From positions 208,749 to 272,748 of the forward strand of contig NZ_JARNTW010000009.1 of the NCBI RefSeq assembly GCF_029433105.1: a stretch of DNA of 64,000 nucleotides, in the 5' to 3' direction. Of this stretch, positions 43,713 through 52,837 are shown piece by piece. Within the stretch, counting starts at the first letter, position 1. Each line of letters begins with the position of its first letter. Source of the stretch: Runella sp. MFBS21 (GTDB lineage: Bacteria; Bacteroidota; Bacteroidia; Cytophagales; Spirosomataceae). The notes under the pieces are model-generated. The model ran no database searches. It was not told where the DNA came from and was given only the letters and a program-made list of their open reading frames with translations. A program made the position numbers and the translations under genes.

Positions 43713-44792
43713 TTAAATACTCAATTCCCGACAAGCGCGGTAGATGTCTTTCCACTCTTCACGCGTTTTGACGACGGTTTCGAGGTATTCTTTCCATACT
43801 ACTTTGTCTTGTACGGGGTCTTTGACTACGGCACCTACAAGGCCGGCGGCGAGGTCTTGGGCATTGAGCACACCATCTCCAAAATGAGCCGCTAACGCCA
43901 ATCCATTGTTGACGACCGAAATCGCCTCGGCAGTACTCATGGTGCCGGTTGGGGTTTTGAGTTTTATTTTGCCGTCTTCGGTAGCACCGCTGCGCAATTC
44001 ACGAAAAATCTTTACAATCCGCTGAATCTCGACCAAAGCAGGGGCTTGAGCGGGAAGGTCGAGGGTTTTGGCCATGCTTGCTACCCGACGACGTACAATA
44101 TCGACTTCTTCGTCGGCGGAGTCAGGAACGGGCAGAATGACCGTATTGAAGCGACGTTTGAGCGCACCCGACAATTCGTTCACACCTTTGTCGCGGTTGT
44201 TGGCAGTGGCAATCACATTAAACCCTTTGATAGCTTGGACTTCGGTGCTGAGTTCGGGAATGGGCATTGATTTTTCGGAAAGAATCGTGATAAGCGTATC
44301 TTGCACATCGGCCGAAATCCGCGTCAATTCTTCAATACGGGCTATTTTTCCGTCTTTCATAGCGGTCATCATAGGAGTAGTGACTAGCGCACCTTCGGTG
44401 GGGCCTTCGGCGAGCAAGCGGGCGTAGTTCCACCCATACCGAATCGCTTCTTCGCCCGTGCCTGCCGTCCCTTGGATGAGCAAAGTCGAATCGCCCGACA
44501 CAGCTGCCGCAAGGTGTTCAGACACCCACGATTTTGCCGTACCGGGCAAGCCGTACAGCAGCAAGGCGCGGTCGGTGGTGAGAGTAGCCACGGCAATTTC
44601 CATGAGTCGGCGGTCGCCGATGTATTTGGGGGAGACTTCAAAACCATTTTTTAGTTTCGCCCCCATCAAATAAGTGACAACGGCTTGGGGCGAAAGGTGC
44701 CAATTGGGCGGCAAGTGTCCCGAATCCTGTTTTTTTAGTTCTTCTATTTCTTCCGAAAATTGTACTTCGGCGTGTTGGCGTAATAAATTCAT
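43713..44792 (-). CDS. MoxR-like AAA+ ATPase (YehL-like)
   Basis: Protein of 359 residues: Walker A GLPGTAKS (81-88), Walker B segment ARIEEL with the acidic pair Glu154-Glu155 in place of the common DE, sensor 1 ATANN (196-199 region), and an arginine-finger segment ALKRRFN (210-216). MoxR-type ATPases form hexamers that remodel or load metal into partners together with a VWA protein. Here the VWA partner is two genes further on. In length and order it matches E. coli YehL. Fourth from the end of the operon, 28 bases after the DUF5691 gene. Confidence 0.9.
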   Translation of the reverse strand: MNLLRQHAEVQFSEEIEELKKQDSGHLPPNWHLSPQAVVTYLMGAKLKNGFEVSPKYIGDRRLMEIAVATLTTDRALLLYGLPGTAKSWVSEHLAAAVSGDSTLLIQGTAGTGEEAIRYGWNYARLLAEGPTEGALVTTPMMTAMKDGKIARIEELTRISADVQDTLITILSEKSMPIPELSTEVQAIKGFNVIATANNRDKGVNELSGALKRRFNTVILPVPDSADEEVDIVRRRVASMAKTLDLPAQAPALVEIQRIVKIFRELRSGATEDGKIKLKTPTGTMSTAEAISVVNNGLALAAHFGDGVLNAQDLAAGLVGAVVKDPVQDKVVWKEYLETVVKTREEWKDIYRACRELSI

Positions 44793-44820
44793 GAGGTCGT
44801 ATTGGTTAGTTTTTTGAATC

Positions 44821-46419
44821 TTAGTCTTGATTAGCGAAGTTTTCGATGCGCGTGCTGAGGTCGATGCATCTGTAGAGGGGTTCTACAAACCATTTTTCCC
44901 AATGACTGATATAATAATAGTTGTTTGCTTGCGTAGGTGAAGCCTTCAAATTTTCTAAAAAAGGCAGTGCCGCAGGGTGTAAGTATCGGGTCATCAGCAC
45001 CCCAATTTGTTCGGAGAGGTATTTGTTTTTGGTGGTACTTTCAAGAAATGCCTCTTGTAAAATATACTGAGAAAAATCGACTGACCACTTATTTTGGGAG
45101 TGACCAAAGCAGGCTTCGAGCCACTGGAGATTCAAGGCTTGTTTTTGTTGGATAAGGTAGCTTTCACAAAAATACGCGGGTAAAATCGTCAACAAACTTG
45201 GCCGCTCATTGAAATCAACCAATTTGAGAAGGGCTTCGGCTAAAGCAATATTTTTGAATTTTTGGGCATTGGTGATAAGACTTGTTTTCAAAATCGCCCT
45301 ATTTTGTTTTTCTATTTTTACTATAAAAGGCTCAGAGAAAAAGTATTGAAGGCTTTCTTCCAAATTTTTGGCTAAGTGAGTTGTCCAAAATTCAAAAGGT
45401 AGAGTCTCTATCAAACACGCAAGCCAATAAAGGGCATTGGTTGGAAAAATAGCCGCATCGGGAGCAGTTTCAAAACCATAGACCGAAATCATTGCTTCGG
45501 CGTTCCAAAAGGCATCGTCCGACGAAGGAAGTTTGAGAGAAACGGCTTTTAGCCCAAATGCCAAACTTAAAAGACCTTTCCCTTTTTCGGTTTCAAAATA
45601 AGGCAGCAAACTTTGCTGGGTTTGGTGGAAAAACGCACTATTTGAGTCGCGCAACAACAGCCGCGCAATAATAGCGCGACATTCTTTTTGGCCTTTACGC
45701 TCTTTGGGTGTGAAATTAAATTCGGAGTAAATACCCTCCAGAAAAGCAATATCAGAAGGTTGAAATGAGGCTTCTATTACTTCCAAAAAAGCTTTTTTAT
45801 CGCCCAATGACTCTTGAGTCCAAGTAGTTTGGAGAAGTTCAATCGCTTTTTGGGGATTGGTTTGGCGAAGATTATTAAAAAATACGCGCCGTTCGCTTAG
45901 TTTTCCTTCTTGCCATACAAGCTCCTCAGGAAGCGTTTGCCATGATTCAATATTGGTTTTGTAGGCCAAGATTTGTAGACCTTTCTTTCCGATGACTTTC
46001 AGGATTTTGGGCCTGAATTTTTGAGGTAGCGCACTTTCTAACATCACTAAAGAGACAAGTTGCGCAGGCTGGATAAGTTGCTGATTCGCAATAAGCTTAT
46101 CAAACCAGAGGTCGAGCAAATGATTGCGATAGTAGGTATGCACTTCTATGATTTCATGGAGGAGAGCCGACAGTTTTGGGGGAGCTAAAACTTGCGTTTC
46201 TTCCTCAAAAACCGTTGGAAGTGTTCCCGTAAAACGTGGTGGTATTTTTCCACTTTCTTGATAAAAATGAACCACCGCAGCTGTTTTCAAAAAATGCCCT
46301 TCTTTGTCGTCCGAAGACAAATTGCTCAAAACTTGTTGTAAAGTTTCGGGTAAAAGATTTTCGTCAAAACTCAGCTTATCGGTGCCGAGCAGAGCGGTAT
46401 GGATAATTTGTTCCCACAT
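44821..46419 (-). CDS. DUF5691-family protein
   Basis: Protein of 532 residues beginning MWEQIIHTALLGTDKLSF, the usual opening of DUF5691 proteins. It is helical throughout with repeated Leu-rich helices, and may form an alpha-solenoid. No catalytic motif was recognised. The family is found next to SWIM and MoxR/VWA genes, and here it lies 5 bases after the SWIM gene and before the AAA gene, supporting a shared complex. Cytoplasmic; function unknown. Confidence 0.8.
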   Translation of the reverse strand: MWEQIIHTALLGTDKLSFDENLLPETLQQVLSNLSSDDKEGHFLKTAAVVHFYQESGKIPPRFTGTLPTVFEEETQVLAPPKLSALLHEIIEVHTYYRNHLLDLWFDKLIANQQLIQPAQLVSLVMLESALPQKFRPKILKVIGKKGLQILAYKTNIESWQTLPEELVWQEGKLSERRVFFNNLRQTNPQKAIELLQTTWTQESLGDKKAFLEVIEASFQPSDIAFLEGIYSEFNFTPKERKGQKECRAIIARLLLRDSNSAFFHQTQQSLLPYFETEKGKGLLSLAFGLKAVSLKLPSSDDAFWNAEAMISVYGFETAPDAAIFPTNALYWLACLIETLPFEFWTTHLAKNLEESLQYFFSEPFIVKIEKQNRAILKTSLITNAQKFKNIALAEALLKLVDFNERPSLLTILPAYFCESYLIQQKQALNLQWLEACFGHSQNKWSVDFSQYILQEAFLESTTKNKYLSEQIGVLMTRYLHPAALPFLENLKASPTQANNYYYISHWEKWFVEPLYRCIDLSTRIENFANQD

Positions 46420-46424
46420 ACTGT

Positions 46425-47771
46425 TTAGAGTAGGATGTATTTATTATGTTGAAAAAGACCTAATGGAAGGAAACCATTTTGACGATAAATGCCTGCAATG
46501 CTAACGGGTCGAAACCCCGAAAAAGCCATCAGGCTGAGGAGTTTGGTTTCGTCCCAGCCTGAAACAATGGAATGAAAAAAACCTTCTGCATCGCACAAAA
46601 TCGGCTGCTGGTTTTCTACCACAAGACGCAGATTCCCAATTACAAAAGGCAGGTCATTGATAAAAGGAAACTGCTGTAAAAGCTGTGAGCGTTTGGTATA
46701 GACTTCGTGCCATCCCTTACAAAAACTAAGCTCAGAACTCAACTCCGACACAAAGCTTTTTTGGGCACCTAAAGCGGCACGTTGTGGCACTACTGCTGGG
46801 AAAAATACTAATTCAGCTTCAATGATAGTGCCGGGCAGGATGGTGTTTTCCAATGGCGAAAAGGGTGTGCCGAAATTGAGAATGAGGGCAGTACGAGTCG
46901 TAGCAGTTCCTAAAAGCCAATTGCGTTGGACTATAATTCCTTCGGTTTCTTCTTGGTGTTGTCCTAATACCACCCAAATATCCCTGATTCTTTCCGCTTC
47001 AGGATTTTGGAGTAATTCTTTGGGTGATTGACTCCAACCAATGAGGTTTTTGATAGAAAGTTGCCAAAGAGGAGGAAGCGAATCAAGGTTTTTAAAAGCT
47101 TCTAGGAGCAAAAATAACTCCGCCGTTATTTCGAGGGCTTTGCGTTGCCAATCGTTGTTTTGAATGTAATCCAAATCCCGAAGAACCCGCACTCTTCCCG
47201 CCAATCCCGACGCTTTGGCATCAATCATACGTGCCGCCGTTTGTTCAAAAAAACGTCTTTCTTTCGTCGGGAGTTGAATCAAGCCTGCTCTTACCAAATC
47301 CTTTACCCAAAGGCGCAGTTCTGCCACGCCACTTTCTACCTGTGAGAGGCGCTCATTTTGGCGTTTTTCTTTGCTTTTTTTCGCCTTCTCCTCGTCAGCC
47401 GGGACACTTTCTTTGGGGGCTTCGCTTTTCGCTTCGGCTTTTTGGGTGCGTTTTTCTATCCACTCTTTGACCCAATCAGGCTCGTCGTCGGTTTGGGTAA
47501 ACGCTTCTTTTTGTTTGGCAAAAGCCAGCATCAAGCCTAGTCCATGCTTACATGGAAACTTAAACGAAGGGCAGGAGCATTTGAAGGCAATATTTTGTAA
47601 ATCGACTTGGGTGCGGTAAGGTTTGGAGCCACTTCCTTTGATTTCGCCCCATAGCACGCGTTGGTTGTACGAAGTAGTGACCCAGCCAGCGGCGTTTGAC
47701 AATGCTTTGCCTGCTTTTAGGGAAGCTGCGTCGGGGGCTAATGTTTCGACAGATTGTTCGGTTAAATTCAA
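46425..47771 (-). CDS. SWIM zinc-finger protein (YehQ-like)
   Basis: Protein of 448 residues. The N-terminal SWIM zinc finger is CxCx6CxH: Cys65, Cys67, Cys74, His76 (FKCSCPSFKFPCKHG). A Lys/Glu-rich linker (about 100-145) precedes a helical body. SWIM fingers bind nucleic acid or proteins. No in-frame ATG is available before the conserved start, so a TTG start at 47771 is used; ATT codons just upstream are alternatives. First gene of the six-gene operon, so low-efficiency initiation may limit it. Resembles E. coli YehQ in domain type. Confidence 0.85.
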   Translation of the reverse strand: MNLTEQSVETLAPDAASLKAGKALSNAAGWVTTSYNQRVLWGEIKGSGSKPYRTQVDLQNIAFKCSCPSFKFPCKHGLGLMLAFAKQKEAFTQTDDEPDWVKEWIEKRTQKAEAKSEAPKESVPADEEKAKKSKEKRQNERLSQVESGVAELRLWVKDLVRAGLIQLPTKERRFFEQTAARMIDAKASGLAGRVRVLRDLDYIQNNDWQRKALEITAELFLLLEAFKNLDSLPPLWQLSIKNLIGWSQSPKELLQNPEAERIRDIWVVLGQHQEETEGIIVQRNWLLGTATTRTALILNFGTPFSPLENTILPGTIIEAELVFFPAVVPQRAALGAQKSFVSELSSELSFCKGWHEVYTKRSQLLQQFPFINDLPFVIGNLRLVVENQQPILCDAEGFFHSIVSGWDETKLLSLMAFSGFRPVSIAGIYRQNGFLPLGLFQHNKYILL

Positions 47772-47811
47772 AATAATGGTAGCTGTTGGTTTTGGAATTG
47801 AAAGAAAAGCA

Positions 47812-47843
47812 TAGTCTATTATTTTTCCAAATAGTTTAGACTA
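47812..47843. promoter_or_regulatory. Short inverted repeat in the divergent SWIM-DUF1501 region
   Basis: TAGTCTA and TAGACTA frame about 18 bases between the divergent operon starts (47772-47943). It may be an operator for either side. No clear -7 box was tied to it. Confidence 0.35.
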
Positions 47844-47943
47844 TAAAAAATTAAATACTTTGTAGGGAAATTTAAAGACAATACCCATCAAAATTTGCTA
47901 ACTTGCTTTTTCAAAAACACATCGTTTTTTCTATTAAAACTGA

Positions 47944-49419
47944 ATGAAACTTCAAGAAGAACTTCAAATAGAGTCGGCGTTGCTGGAAACACGGCGACAT
48001 TTTCTAAAACAATGTACTTCAGGGCTAGGAATGATGGCCTTGGGGACGATTTTTAGCGGATGTGGGACAGAAAAAAAAGTAAGTGCACCCATTATTACCA
48101 ATCCTTTAGATCCTAAAATAACGCAGTTTGCCGCCAAGGCCAAGGCCGTTATTTTCTTGCATATGTGCGGCTCACCTTCTCAATTGGAGCTGTGGGACTA
48201 TAAACCCGAACTTGCCAAACTCGACGGTAAGCCCTGCCCGCCTTCTTTTTTGGAGGGGAAAAAATTTGCTTTTATTCGTGGAGTTCCTGATATGCTTGGG
48301 TCGGTGGGAGTGTTTAAGCAGCATGGTCAGTCGGGGGCGTGGATGTCTGATTATTTTACTCACTTGCCAAAAGTAGCCGACGAAATGTCGTTTTTGAAGG
48401 CCATGTACACCGATCAGTTTAATCATGCCCCCGCGCAGTTGTTTATGCATACAGGCAGTGCACGACTAGGACGCCCTTCTATGGGTTCGTGGGTGACGTA
48501 TGGACTAGGCTCCGAAAACTCAAATTTGCCGGGTTTTGTGGTGCTTACTTCGGGCGGCAAAGCCCCCGATGCAGGCAAGTCGGTGTGGGGGAGTGGGTTT
48601 TTGCCTTCCGTGTATCAAGGTGTGCAATGCCGCTCCGAAGGCGACCCTGTGCTTTTTTTGAGTGACCCCGGCGGACTAGATCGCGATTTACGCAAAAAAG
48701 CCATTGATGCCTTGTCAGAAGTAAACCGACAGCAATATGAGGAATTCAAAGATCCCGAGACTTTGGCGCGAATTGCTCAGTACGAAATGGCCTTCAAAAT
48801 GCAAGTATCGGTGCCCGAAGTGATGGATATAAGCAAAGAACCCGCTTACATTCATCAGTTATATGGCACAGAGCCTGGAAAAGCTTCTTTTGCCAACAAC
48901 TGCTTATTGGCTCGTAAACTGGTAGAAAAAGGTGTACGTTTTGTACAACTATATGATTGGGGGTGGGATACCCACGGCGACGGAAAAGGAACTTCTTTGG
49001 AGTTTGGACTACGCGATAAAGTCAATCAAATCGACCAAGCCATGACGGCACTCTTATTTGATTTGAAACAACGTGGAATGCTCGACGAAACTCTGGTGGT
49101 ATGGGGTACTGAGTTTGGCCGAACGCCTATGCAGGAAAATCGAAATGGCAAAAAAATGCCTTTCAAAGGCCGTGACCATCATACCGATGCTTTTACGTGC
49201 TGGATGGCAGGAGGAGGGGTAAAAAGAGGTTTTAGCATAGGCGAAAGTGACGAACTTGGCTACTTTGGGGTCAAGGATCGTACGCATATTCATGATTTAC
49301 AAGCCACTATTTTGCACCAATTGGGTTTTGACCACGAAAAACTCATCTACGAATTTCAAGGCCGCAATTTCCGCCTTACAGATGTCTCTGGAAAGGTGAT
49401 TAAAAATGTAATTGCTTGA
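47944..49419 (+). CDS. DUF1501 protein with Tat signal
   Basis: Protein of 491 residues with a twin-arginine signal (TRRHFLKQCTSGLGMMALG) followed by a Cys (FSGCG) that could be lipidated. The body matches DUF1501, a sulfatase-like/alkaline-phosphatase-fold family: HMCGSPSQLELWDYKP near the N-terminus, RLGRPSMGSWVTYGLGS, LYDWGWDTHG, VVWGTEFGRTPMQE and GRDHHTDAFTCWMAGGG. These hold the putative metal ligands. Its usual operon partner, the PSD1 protein, lies 10.8 kb upstream on the same strand, with the six-gene operon in between. Confidence 0.9.
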   Translation: MKLQEELQIESALLETRRHFLKQCTSGLGMMALGTIFSGCGTEKKVSAPIITNPLDPKITQFAAKAKAVIFLHMCGSPSQLELWDYKPELAKLDGKPCPPSFLEGKKFAFIRGVPDMLGSVGVFKQHGQSGAWMSDYFTHLPKVADEMSFLKAMYTDQFNHAPAQLFMHTGSARLGRPSMGSWVTYGLGSENSNLPGFVVLTSGGKAPDAGKSVWGSGFLPSVYQGVQCRSEGDPVLFLSDPGGLDRDLRKKAIDALSEVNRQQYEEFKDPETLARIAQYEMAFKMQVSVPEVMDISKEPAYIHQLYGTEPGKASFANNCLLARKLVEKGVRFVQLYDWGWDTHGDGKGTSLEFGLRDKVNQIDQAMTALLFDLKQRGMLDETLVVWGTEFGRTPMQENRNGKKMPFKGRDHHTDAFTCWMAGGGVKRGFSIGESDELGYFGVKDRTHIHDLQATILHQLGFDHEKLIYEFQGRNFRLTDVSGKVIKNVIA

Positions 49420-49434
49420 TTTTCTGGTCAAATT

Positions 49435-49470
49435 AAAAAAGCCTTCCTAAAAACTTAGGAAGGCTTTTTT
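49435..49470. terminator. Bidirectional terminator
   Basis: Perfect 16-base stem (49435-49450 with 49455-49470), 4-base loop, and A- and T-runs. It serves the DUF1501 gene on plus and the propeller gene on minus. Confidence 0.9.
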
Positions 49471-49484
49471 AATGCTGATAGCCA

Positions 49485-50981
49485 TTATTTTCGTAGTTGA
49501 TTCAGGGTATAATAGATTGCGCGATTCATCAGCAGTTGCCCGTTGGGGGTTTTGAGTTCTCCCATTTTTAGGTCATATACATAGCCTGCTTTGAGTTCAG
49601 CCAGTTTTATGCTTACTTTTTTTCCGTCAGGCGACACCTTTACTTCTTTTACGGCTACATCAGCAATATCGGTTTTGGGTGAACCATAAGGACGATGATA
49701 TTTATAATAATAGCGCTGAAATTTGTAAAGTGAAGGGTTGGATGCCACCGCAGCATCGACAGGTAGTGAGAAAGTCAGATCAAAACCGTCGCTGCTAAGG
49801 TTCATGGCCATGATGTCGAGCGGTACTTTGCCTTTCCAGTGAATACGAGACAGACCTTCATCTCCTACCCATCCGTGGTCATTGTGACCTACCCATAAGT
49901 CACCATTTTTATCAAAAACCAAGCGATTGTTTCCTTTCAACAGTCCGGTGCCATCGCCAAATGCAACACAAGCTCCTTGCATTTGGCCGTTGATTTCTTC
50001 AAACAAAAGTCTCACAAGGCGTGGATAATCCATTTCTCCAATGAACATTTGACCCGTAAAAGGTCCAAACTTACCACCCGTATTGTCTAGCAGAGGCTGG
50101 GTCACGGAATGGGCGATTTCGGTATGAGGAAAGGCAATTGCTTCACGAGTACGCATACTATCGAGCTTCTCTACCGGTAGTGAAAGGGGCTTGATACGAG
50201 GAAAATCTTTTTCCCAAATAAGACTCGCAACATGACCATAAAACTTGCCTTTTTCGACATGGTAAAGTGGGCTAGTTCCACGCCAGTCTCCTTGGTTGTC
50301 AGATACATACAGTCGCCCTTTGGCATCAAATCCTAGGCCATTAGGCGAGCGAAAACCCGAGGCATAAGGCTCTAGTTTTTGAGTTTTTACATTATATTTC
50401 ATCACCCAGCCACGGTAAGGCACGCACGAATACATCCGACCTTCACGGCTTAGCGAATCGTAAGTGCCACGGATTTCGGGGCGTATGCCGGCGCCGTTGG
50501 AGGCTACATTGAGTGCAATGAAGTAATTGCCATCTCTATCTTTCAAAGGCCCAAACGCAAACTCATGGTAGTTGCCCGACATCCCGAAATCGTCCGTGAC
50601 GGTTTCATAGACATCGGCTATGCCGTCACCGTTGGTATCTTTGATGCGGGTAAGCTCGGGCCGTTGCATCACCAAAATCTCGCTGTTGCTGACAGCTACT
50701 ACGCCTAGTGGGTCATGAAGACCTTCGGCAAATTTTTTCCAAACTTTCGTTTTGGGATTATAAGTCATAACTTCTCCCAAATGAAAACAAGCTACTAAGC
50801 GCCCGTCGGGCATAAAATCCAAGCCGCCTGTTTCGGCACGGAGGCCCTTGGGAAGTTTTATTTGCTCAGTTTCGTAGTAATTCGTGATGGTATCACGTTG
50901 AGCTACAACAACGTAGGTCGATGCCGAAACAATAAAAAAAATAAGCAGAAAGTATCTAAGCAAAGAAATTGGTCGGGTCAT
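49485..50981 (-). CDS. Secreted sorbosone/glucose-dehydrogenase-like beta-propeller protein
   Basis: Protein of 498 residues with a signal peptide ending ...TYVVVA-Q. Repeating propeller blades are visible (GGLDFMPDGRLVACFHLGEV, SGFRSPNGLGFDAKGRLYVSDNQG, NRLVFDKNGDLWVGHNDHGW). Such PQQ-type propellers in Bacteroidota and Planctomycetes are called L-sorbosone dehydrogenase-like and are thought to oxidise sugars or alcohols. It is 46 bases downstream of a cupredoxin-domain gene in the same direction, which suggests an electron pathway to copper. The bound cofactor is not provable from sequence. Confidence 0.82.
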   Translation of the reverse strand: MTRPISLLRYFLLIFFIVSASTYVVVAQRDTITNYYETEQIKLPKGLRAETGGLDFMPDGRLVACFHLGEVMTYNPKTKVWKKFAEGLHDPLGVVAVSNSEILVMQRPELTRIKDTNGDGIADVYETVTDDFGMSGNYHEFAFGPLKDRDGNYFIALNVASNGAGIRPEIRGTYDSLSREGRMYSCVPYRGWVMKYNVKTQKLEPYASGFRSPNGLGFDAKGRLYVSDNQGDWRGTSPLYHVEKGKFYGHVASLIWEKDFPRIKPLSLPVEKLDSMRTREAIAFPHTEIAHSVTQPLLDNTGGKFGPFTGQMFIGEMDYPRLVRLLFEEINGQMQGACVAFGDGTGLLKGNNRLVFDKNGDLWVGHNDHGWVGDEGLSRIHWKGKVPLDIMAMNLSSDGFDLTFSLPVDAAVASNPSLYKFQRYYYKYHRPYGSPKTDIADVAVKEVKVSPDGKKVSIKLAELKAGYVYDLKMGELKTPNGQLLMNRAIYYTLNQLRK

Positions 50982-51027
50982 TTTGAAAAAAATCTACAAA
51001 TGAATGAGTCGAGCAAAAAATAAAAAT

Positions 51028-52110
51028 CTAGTGATGATGAACCGAATGAGCTGCCGCTTGGCGCTTCATGGTGAGCGTAAGTTGAGTAGTGCCTTTCGGA
51101 ATCGTCAGTACTCCATTGGTCCACTTGCCGGTAGATGATTTATAAACGATGCCGTCGTCGGTTTGTGTTACAAAATATAAAGTTTGTTGAGTGGGTTTCC
51201 CAAACGAAAATGTACGTGACAGACCGCTATCATCTATCAAGCTTTTTAAGGTTTCTTTGACTGCTATGCCGTCGAGGGTATAGCTAAAAACGGGCAAACG
51301 TTTTTGGAGTGAATATCCTTTAAAATGCACTTCGGGGAGCTTGTCAGCCTTTCCAATACGCAGGGGATAAGTGACTTTGTCTTTGAAATAAATGATTCCT
51401 TTGACAGCAGCAAGAGCGTTGCCGTTTCCTTTCCAGTGGGCAGTATTGTCCACAAATCCACCCGTCCAAGCATAGCGTAAATAACACTTGCCAGCATCGA
51501 AGCAATAAGAATGGTTGGGATTGATAGCCACCGCAATAGCGGCAGGACCACAGTCGGGCATGAAAGTGCGATAAATGAGAGGATACTCCAACGGAAACGG
51601 ATGCGGCGAAACTATTTCGACGGGCGTGTCGATTTGACGCGTAGGAGGAATGTTGGAATCTTTGCTAAGAGGAGGCAATGCCTTAGTAGTGACATACATA
51701 GCGCCATACATGACATAGCCATGCCCTGGATATGTACATACATAAGGGTATACTCCTTCTTGAGAAGGAGCCACAAATGAAAATGTTTCGGTTGTATTAG
51801 GAATCAATATTTTGCTTGCCGCCAACACTTCGGTAGAAGCAGGAACATAGTTGGTAGCTTGGGCTTTATCTCCCATTTTGATGACTGTTTCTACTACAGA
51901 GAGGCGTTTGCCGGGCTGGGTAAAAACGAGGTTGTGAGCCATGTCGTCCACATTTTTGAACACAATAGTGACCTTTTGAGAAGGCTTGACTGCAAATCTG
52001 GCGAGGTCATATTGAAGCCCCGTAATGGCTTGGAGCGTAATGGTAGTGTCGGATTGAGCAAAGGTACAAGTAGCAATACAGAACATTAAAAATATAAGAA
52101 CGCTTCGCAT
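51028..52110 (-). CDS. Secreted cupredoxin (plastocyanin/azurin-type) domain protein
   Basis: Protein of 360 residues with a signal peptide ending ...TCTFA-Q. Residues 22-140 are an azurin/auracyanin-like cupredoxin with a complete type 1 copper set: His59 (MAHN), Cys125, His130 and Met134 (CTYPGHGYVM). Residues 170-350 form a second beta-rich domain, found in exported proteins near propeller dehydrogenases, whose role I do not know. It is the first gene of a two-gene operon and is a likely electron acceptor for its neighbour. The HSVHHH tail is a possible extra metal site. Confidence 0.87.
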   Translation of the reverse strand: MRSVLIFLMFCIATCTFAQSDTTITLQAITGLQYDLARFAVKPSQKVTIVFKNVDDMAHNLVFTQPGKRLSVVETVIKMGDKAQATNYVPASTEVLAASKILIPNTTETFSFVAPSQEGVYPYVCTYPGHGYVMYGAMYVTTKALPPLSKDSNIPPTRQIDTPVEIVSPHPFPLEYPLIYRTFMPDCGPAAIAVAINPNHSYCFDAGKCYLRYAWTGGFVDNTAHWKGNGNALAAVKGIIYFKDKVTYPLRIGKADKLPEVHFKGYSLQKRLPVFSYTLDGIAVKETLKSLIDDSGLSRTFSFGKPTQQTLYFVTQTDDGIVYKSSTGKWTNGVLTIPKGTTQLTLTMKRQAAAHSVHHH

Positions 52111-52285
52111 TGGATAAGGGTGGCAAGTGAATGAATACTGACAAATATAAATAGGTAATAAACTACAAATCTACTGATTCTGGATGCTAATTGTTGTGTT
52201 TGATAGAATTAACTTTGGTGAGGAACTATTTGTTGGCAAAGGATTAATTCCTTTAGATTTGATGTAAAACGTTTGAAAAAACTTT

Positions 52286-52293
52286 TATTTTTG
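52286..52293 (+). promoter_or_regulatory. Candidate -7 element of the DUF5606 gene
   Basis: TATTTTTG matches TAnnTTTG, 45 bases before the start codon. The best -33 TTTG (52258-52261) is 24 bases away. Confidence 0.45.
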
Positions 52294-52338
52294 CGCCCTG
52301 ATTGCTAAAATTAACATCGCAAAAATCATTACTATCAT

Positions 52339-52773
52339 ATGGAATTGTTGAAAGAGATTGCCAATTTTTCGGGCAAAAGCGGTCTTTACCGCATTTTAAA
52401 ACCTGGTCGTGGAGGTGTAATCGTCGAGAGCTTAGATGACAAACGTGACAAGTCAATGATGGGCGCTTCTGCTAGAGTGTCGGTGTTGAAAGATATTTCT
52501 ATTTTTATGGCTGACGACCAAAAAGCCATTCCTTTAGCGGATGTGTTTTTGTCAATTCATGCCAAGTACAAAGATAAAACATTGGATGCAAAAGCCCTTT
52601 CAGACTATCAGTTGGTAGATTTTATGTCGGAGGTTTTGCCAGGCTACGATAGCGACAAAGTGTATTTGTCTGACATGCGTAAGATTATCAACTGGTACAA
52701 TATCCTTTTGAAATATTTACCCGAGGTATTTGAGCCAGCTACCGAAACCAAAGAGGTAGAGGAAGAAAAATAG
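52339..52773 (+). CDS. DUF5606-family protein, conserved in Bacteroidota
   Basis: Protein of 144 residues matching the DUF5606 family of small cytoplasmic proteins nearly universal in Bacteroidota. It begins MELLKEIANFSGKSGLYRIL with the KPGRGGVIVESLD strand pair typical of the family, and ends in an acidic tail (ETKEVEEEK). Function unknown. Followed by a hairpin at 52795-52821. Confidence 0.88.
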   Translation: MELLKEIANFSGKSGLYRILKPGRGGVIVESLDDKRDKSMMGASARVSVLKDISIFMADDQKAIPLADVFLSIHAKYKDKTLDAKALSDYQLVDFMSEVLPGYDSDKVYLSDMRKIINWYNILLKYLPEVFEPATETKEVEEEK

Positions 52774-52794
52774 TACAACAAAAACACATGTAGT

Positions 52795-52830
52795 AGAGCC
52801 GTGGCCCCAAGTCATGGCTCTTTCTCTTTC
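52795..52830 (+). terminator. Terminator or attenuator after DUF5606
   Basis: Nine-base stem with one G-T pair (52795-52803 with 52813-52821) followed by a T/C-rich run. The ATG at 52814 lies inside its 3' arm, which argues that the next gene begins at 52838. Confidence 0.6.
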
Positions 52831-52837
52831 TGAAGGA

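Noticed and set aside
37232..47771. Calling the six-gene operon a proven defence system
   Set aside because: No nuclease, toxin or known defence effector domain is evident; only the AAA-VWA architecture and unknown families support the idea.
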